DNA of 5,949 nucleotides from Actinomycetes bacterium (GTDB taxonomy: Bacteria; Actinomycetota; Actinomycetes; Streptosporangiales; Streptosporangiaceae): the NCBI GenBank assembly GCA_023425615.1, contig JAFACJ010000666.1, positions 1 to 5,949 of the forward strand, written 5' to 3'. This document shows positions 4,702 through 5,949 of the stretch, one piece after another (within the stretch, counting starts at the first letter, position 1; the number at the start of each line of letters is the position of its first letter). A program made the position numbers and the translations under genes. The notes under the pieces were generated by a model, which was not told the origin of the DNA, did not search any database, and saw nothing but the letters and a program-made list of their open reading frames with translations.

Positions 4702-5949
4702 TCAGGGCCCCGGCGGGTCGAAGGAGTTCTGGCCGGTGTCACGGCCGGACGCGACGCACTTGTCGATCTCGATCGCGCCGGGCCCCGCCCCGACCTTGAT
4801 CGTCGCGATCTGGTCGTAGGCCCAGTCGTCGGGCAGGGGGAACCCCGCGTTGCCCTCGTAGCCCGTCGACCTGTCCGCCACGAAGCTCGCCCCGCTCAGC
4901 CCCGCCGCGGCGACACCGGAGCAGATGTACCGGGGCCCGTAGATACCGACCAGGTAGCCGGCCCCGTGGTGGTCGAAGACCGCCTTGACGGCCTGGAAGT
5001 AAGGAAGGATGTTGGTGGCCAGATCGCTCGCGGGGGCGTTGTAGTCGACGGCGAAGAAGATACGGGTACCGCTCTTGAAACCGTAGGACCGCGCCGCGTT
5101 CACCGCGGCGAGGGCGTCCGTCTCGCCCGTCGCGGCCTGGAAGTGGTCCCGCGAAGTGCCGACGGCCTGGTAGATCGGGAAAACGCTGAGCCCGGCGGCG
5201 GCGATCACCGCGAGCTCGCCGGGCCGTATCGTTTTGTCGTACGTGGCGCCGACGGCGTTGGTCAGGTAGCGGCCGACGTACCGGTACCCGGCGTCCCACA
5301 GGGTCTTCCCCCGGGCCGCGTTGATCTCCGTGACGCAGTCGCAGGCGGTGCCCGGACGTTCGATGTCGCCGTAGGAGGTCAGGAGCGACGCCCAGGTCGT
5401 GTAGTCGCCGAGGCCGTTCACCGGGAGCCGCATGGAGCTCTGGAAGGCACGGACCCGCGCGGCCAAGGCCGCGTCGAAGGAGTCGGTGAAGGCGACTCCC
5501 GTCCGGCGGTTGAGGAGCAGCGCGCCGCGCAGGAGACGGACCATTGGCCCTGTCGACCCCTGGACCAAGGGGGCGGCGCTCAGCCCCGCCTTGGTCTTCG
5601 GGCCGAGCACGCCGATGCGCTCCTCGTCGGACATGCCCAGCTCATACTGGACGGCGGGGAGTAGAACCCTGTAAGAGGCCAGGGAGGGGAGGCCGTCGCA
5701 CGGGATGAGAAAGTACTTCGCCCGGTCGGCGTAGCGCCCGTTCAGCCACCGCTGGACCGAACGGATCACGTTGGAGCCGTTCTTGGCCTTCCGGTAGGAG
5801 TCCATGGTGAGCAGCGCCTTGAACACCTTGGGCGTCACCCCCGACCCGGACAGCCCCATGTGCCCCTTCAGCCGCCTGACGCTCCCGCTCGTGGCACTGT
5901 CGTACCTCCCGCCGAGGTCGCCGCCGGAATACCCCTTGCAGTACAGCGC
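4702..5949 (-). CDS. Peptidoglycan-binding protein with DUF1906 glycoside-hydrolase-like domain (5' end outside window)
   Basis: The frame is open from the TGA (4702-4704) to the right edge, 416 codons counting the stop, so the start lies beyond 5949. The ATG at 5857-5859 is internal. The 30 codons upstream of it read as part of a peptidoglycan-binding repeat (ALYCKGYSGGDLGGRYDS, then SVRRLKGHMGL). Counting from that Met, a second repeat-like unit covers about 30-93 (VIRSVQRWLN, IPCDG, LGPKTKAGL). A third covers about 103-162 (VRAFQSSMRLPVNGLGDYTTW). The catalytic-like domain spans about 171-369: ACDCVTEIN, GYRYVGRYLTN, the TIM-barrel strand RIFFAVDYN with D272, GIYG and IEIDKCVA. This is the Rv2525c/DUF1906 class, thought to act on or bind the cell wall. 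A signal peptide would be expected in the missing N-terminus. The stop codon is only 3 bp from that of the convergent flavoprotein gene. Hydrolase activity is not proven for this family. Confidence 0.88.
   Translation of the reverse strand, partial: ALYCKGYSGGDLGGRYDSATSGSVRRLKGHMGLSGSGVTPKVFKALLTMDSYRKAKNGSNVIRSVQRWLNGRYADRAKYFLIPCDGLPSLASYRVLLPAVQYELGMSDEERIGVLGPKTKAGLSAAPLVQGSTGPMVRLLRGALLLNRRTGVAFTDSFDAALAARVRAFQSSMRLPVNGLGDYTTWASLLTSYGDIERPGTACDCVTEINAARGKTLWDAGYRYVGRYLTNAVGATYDKTIRPGELAVIAAAGLSVFPIYQAVGTSRDHFQAATGETDALAAVNAARSYGFKSGTRIFFAVDYNAPASDLATNILPYFQAVKAVFDHHGAGYLVGIYGPRYICSGVAAAGLSGASFVADRSTGYEGNAGFPLPDDWAYDQIATIKVGAGPGAIEIDKCVASGRDTGQNSFDPPGP

Noticed and set aside
1..5949. tRNA genes, insertion sequences, CRISPR repeats or TTA (bldA) codons
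   Set aside because: I saw no cloverleaf, terminal inverted repeats with transposase, or regularly spaced repeats. The TAA/TTA triplets I checked in the - strand cell-wall gene are out of frame.

Overview
The window is very GC-rich. The third codon position is almost always G or C, three of the four genes with a visible start use GTG, and Shine-Dalgarno sites are purine-rich. This is typical of a Streptomyces-like actinomycete chromosome. The identification rests on composition and protein families, not on a marker gene.

Layout. (1) Positions 3-404, + strand: the C-terminal end of an unrecognised protein whose start lies before the window. (2) Positions 410-443: a strong GC hairpin, probably a two-way terminator, between that gene and the next. 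(3) Positions 444-962, - strand: a small FMN nitroreductase-family protein. (4) Positions 1133-1765, - strand: a TetR-family repressor with an EthR-like C-terminal half. (5) Positions 1766-1906: a divergent control region with a 35-bp imperfect palindrome, which can also be read as phased TGTyGACA boxes 11 bp apart. A perfect TTGACA -35 box lies inside it. (6) Positions 1907-2956 and 2953-4698, + strand: a translationally coupled pair. The first gene encodes a secreted lipocalin-fold protein of the CrtC/AttH family. The second encodes an FAD-dependent oxidoreductase of the phytoene-desaturase / hydroxysqualene-dehydroxylase type that carries a twin-arginine (Tat) signal. (7) Positions 4702-5949, - strand: a cell-wall protein with peptidoglycan-binding modules and a DUF1906 glycoside-hydrolase-like domain. 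It runs off the right edge.

How the parts may work together. The TetR protein probably represses the divergent lipocalin-flavoprotein operon, and perhaps itself, from the shared palindrome. The ligand that would relieve repression is unknown, but a hydrophobic small molecule would suit both the regulator class and the two enzyme families. Both operon products appear to be exported, one by Sec and one, as a folded flavoprotein, by Tat. This suggests chemistry on an isoprenoid-like or polyene-like substrate outside the cytoplasmic membrane. No carotenoid or squalene synthesis genes are in the window, so the substrate is open. The nitroreductase and the cell-wall protein have no clear functional tie to this operon. 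The exported pair with its repressor and operator is the most interesting unit here.
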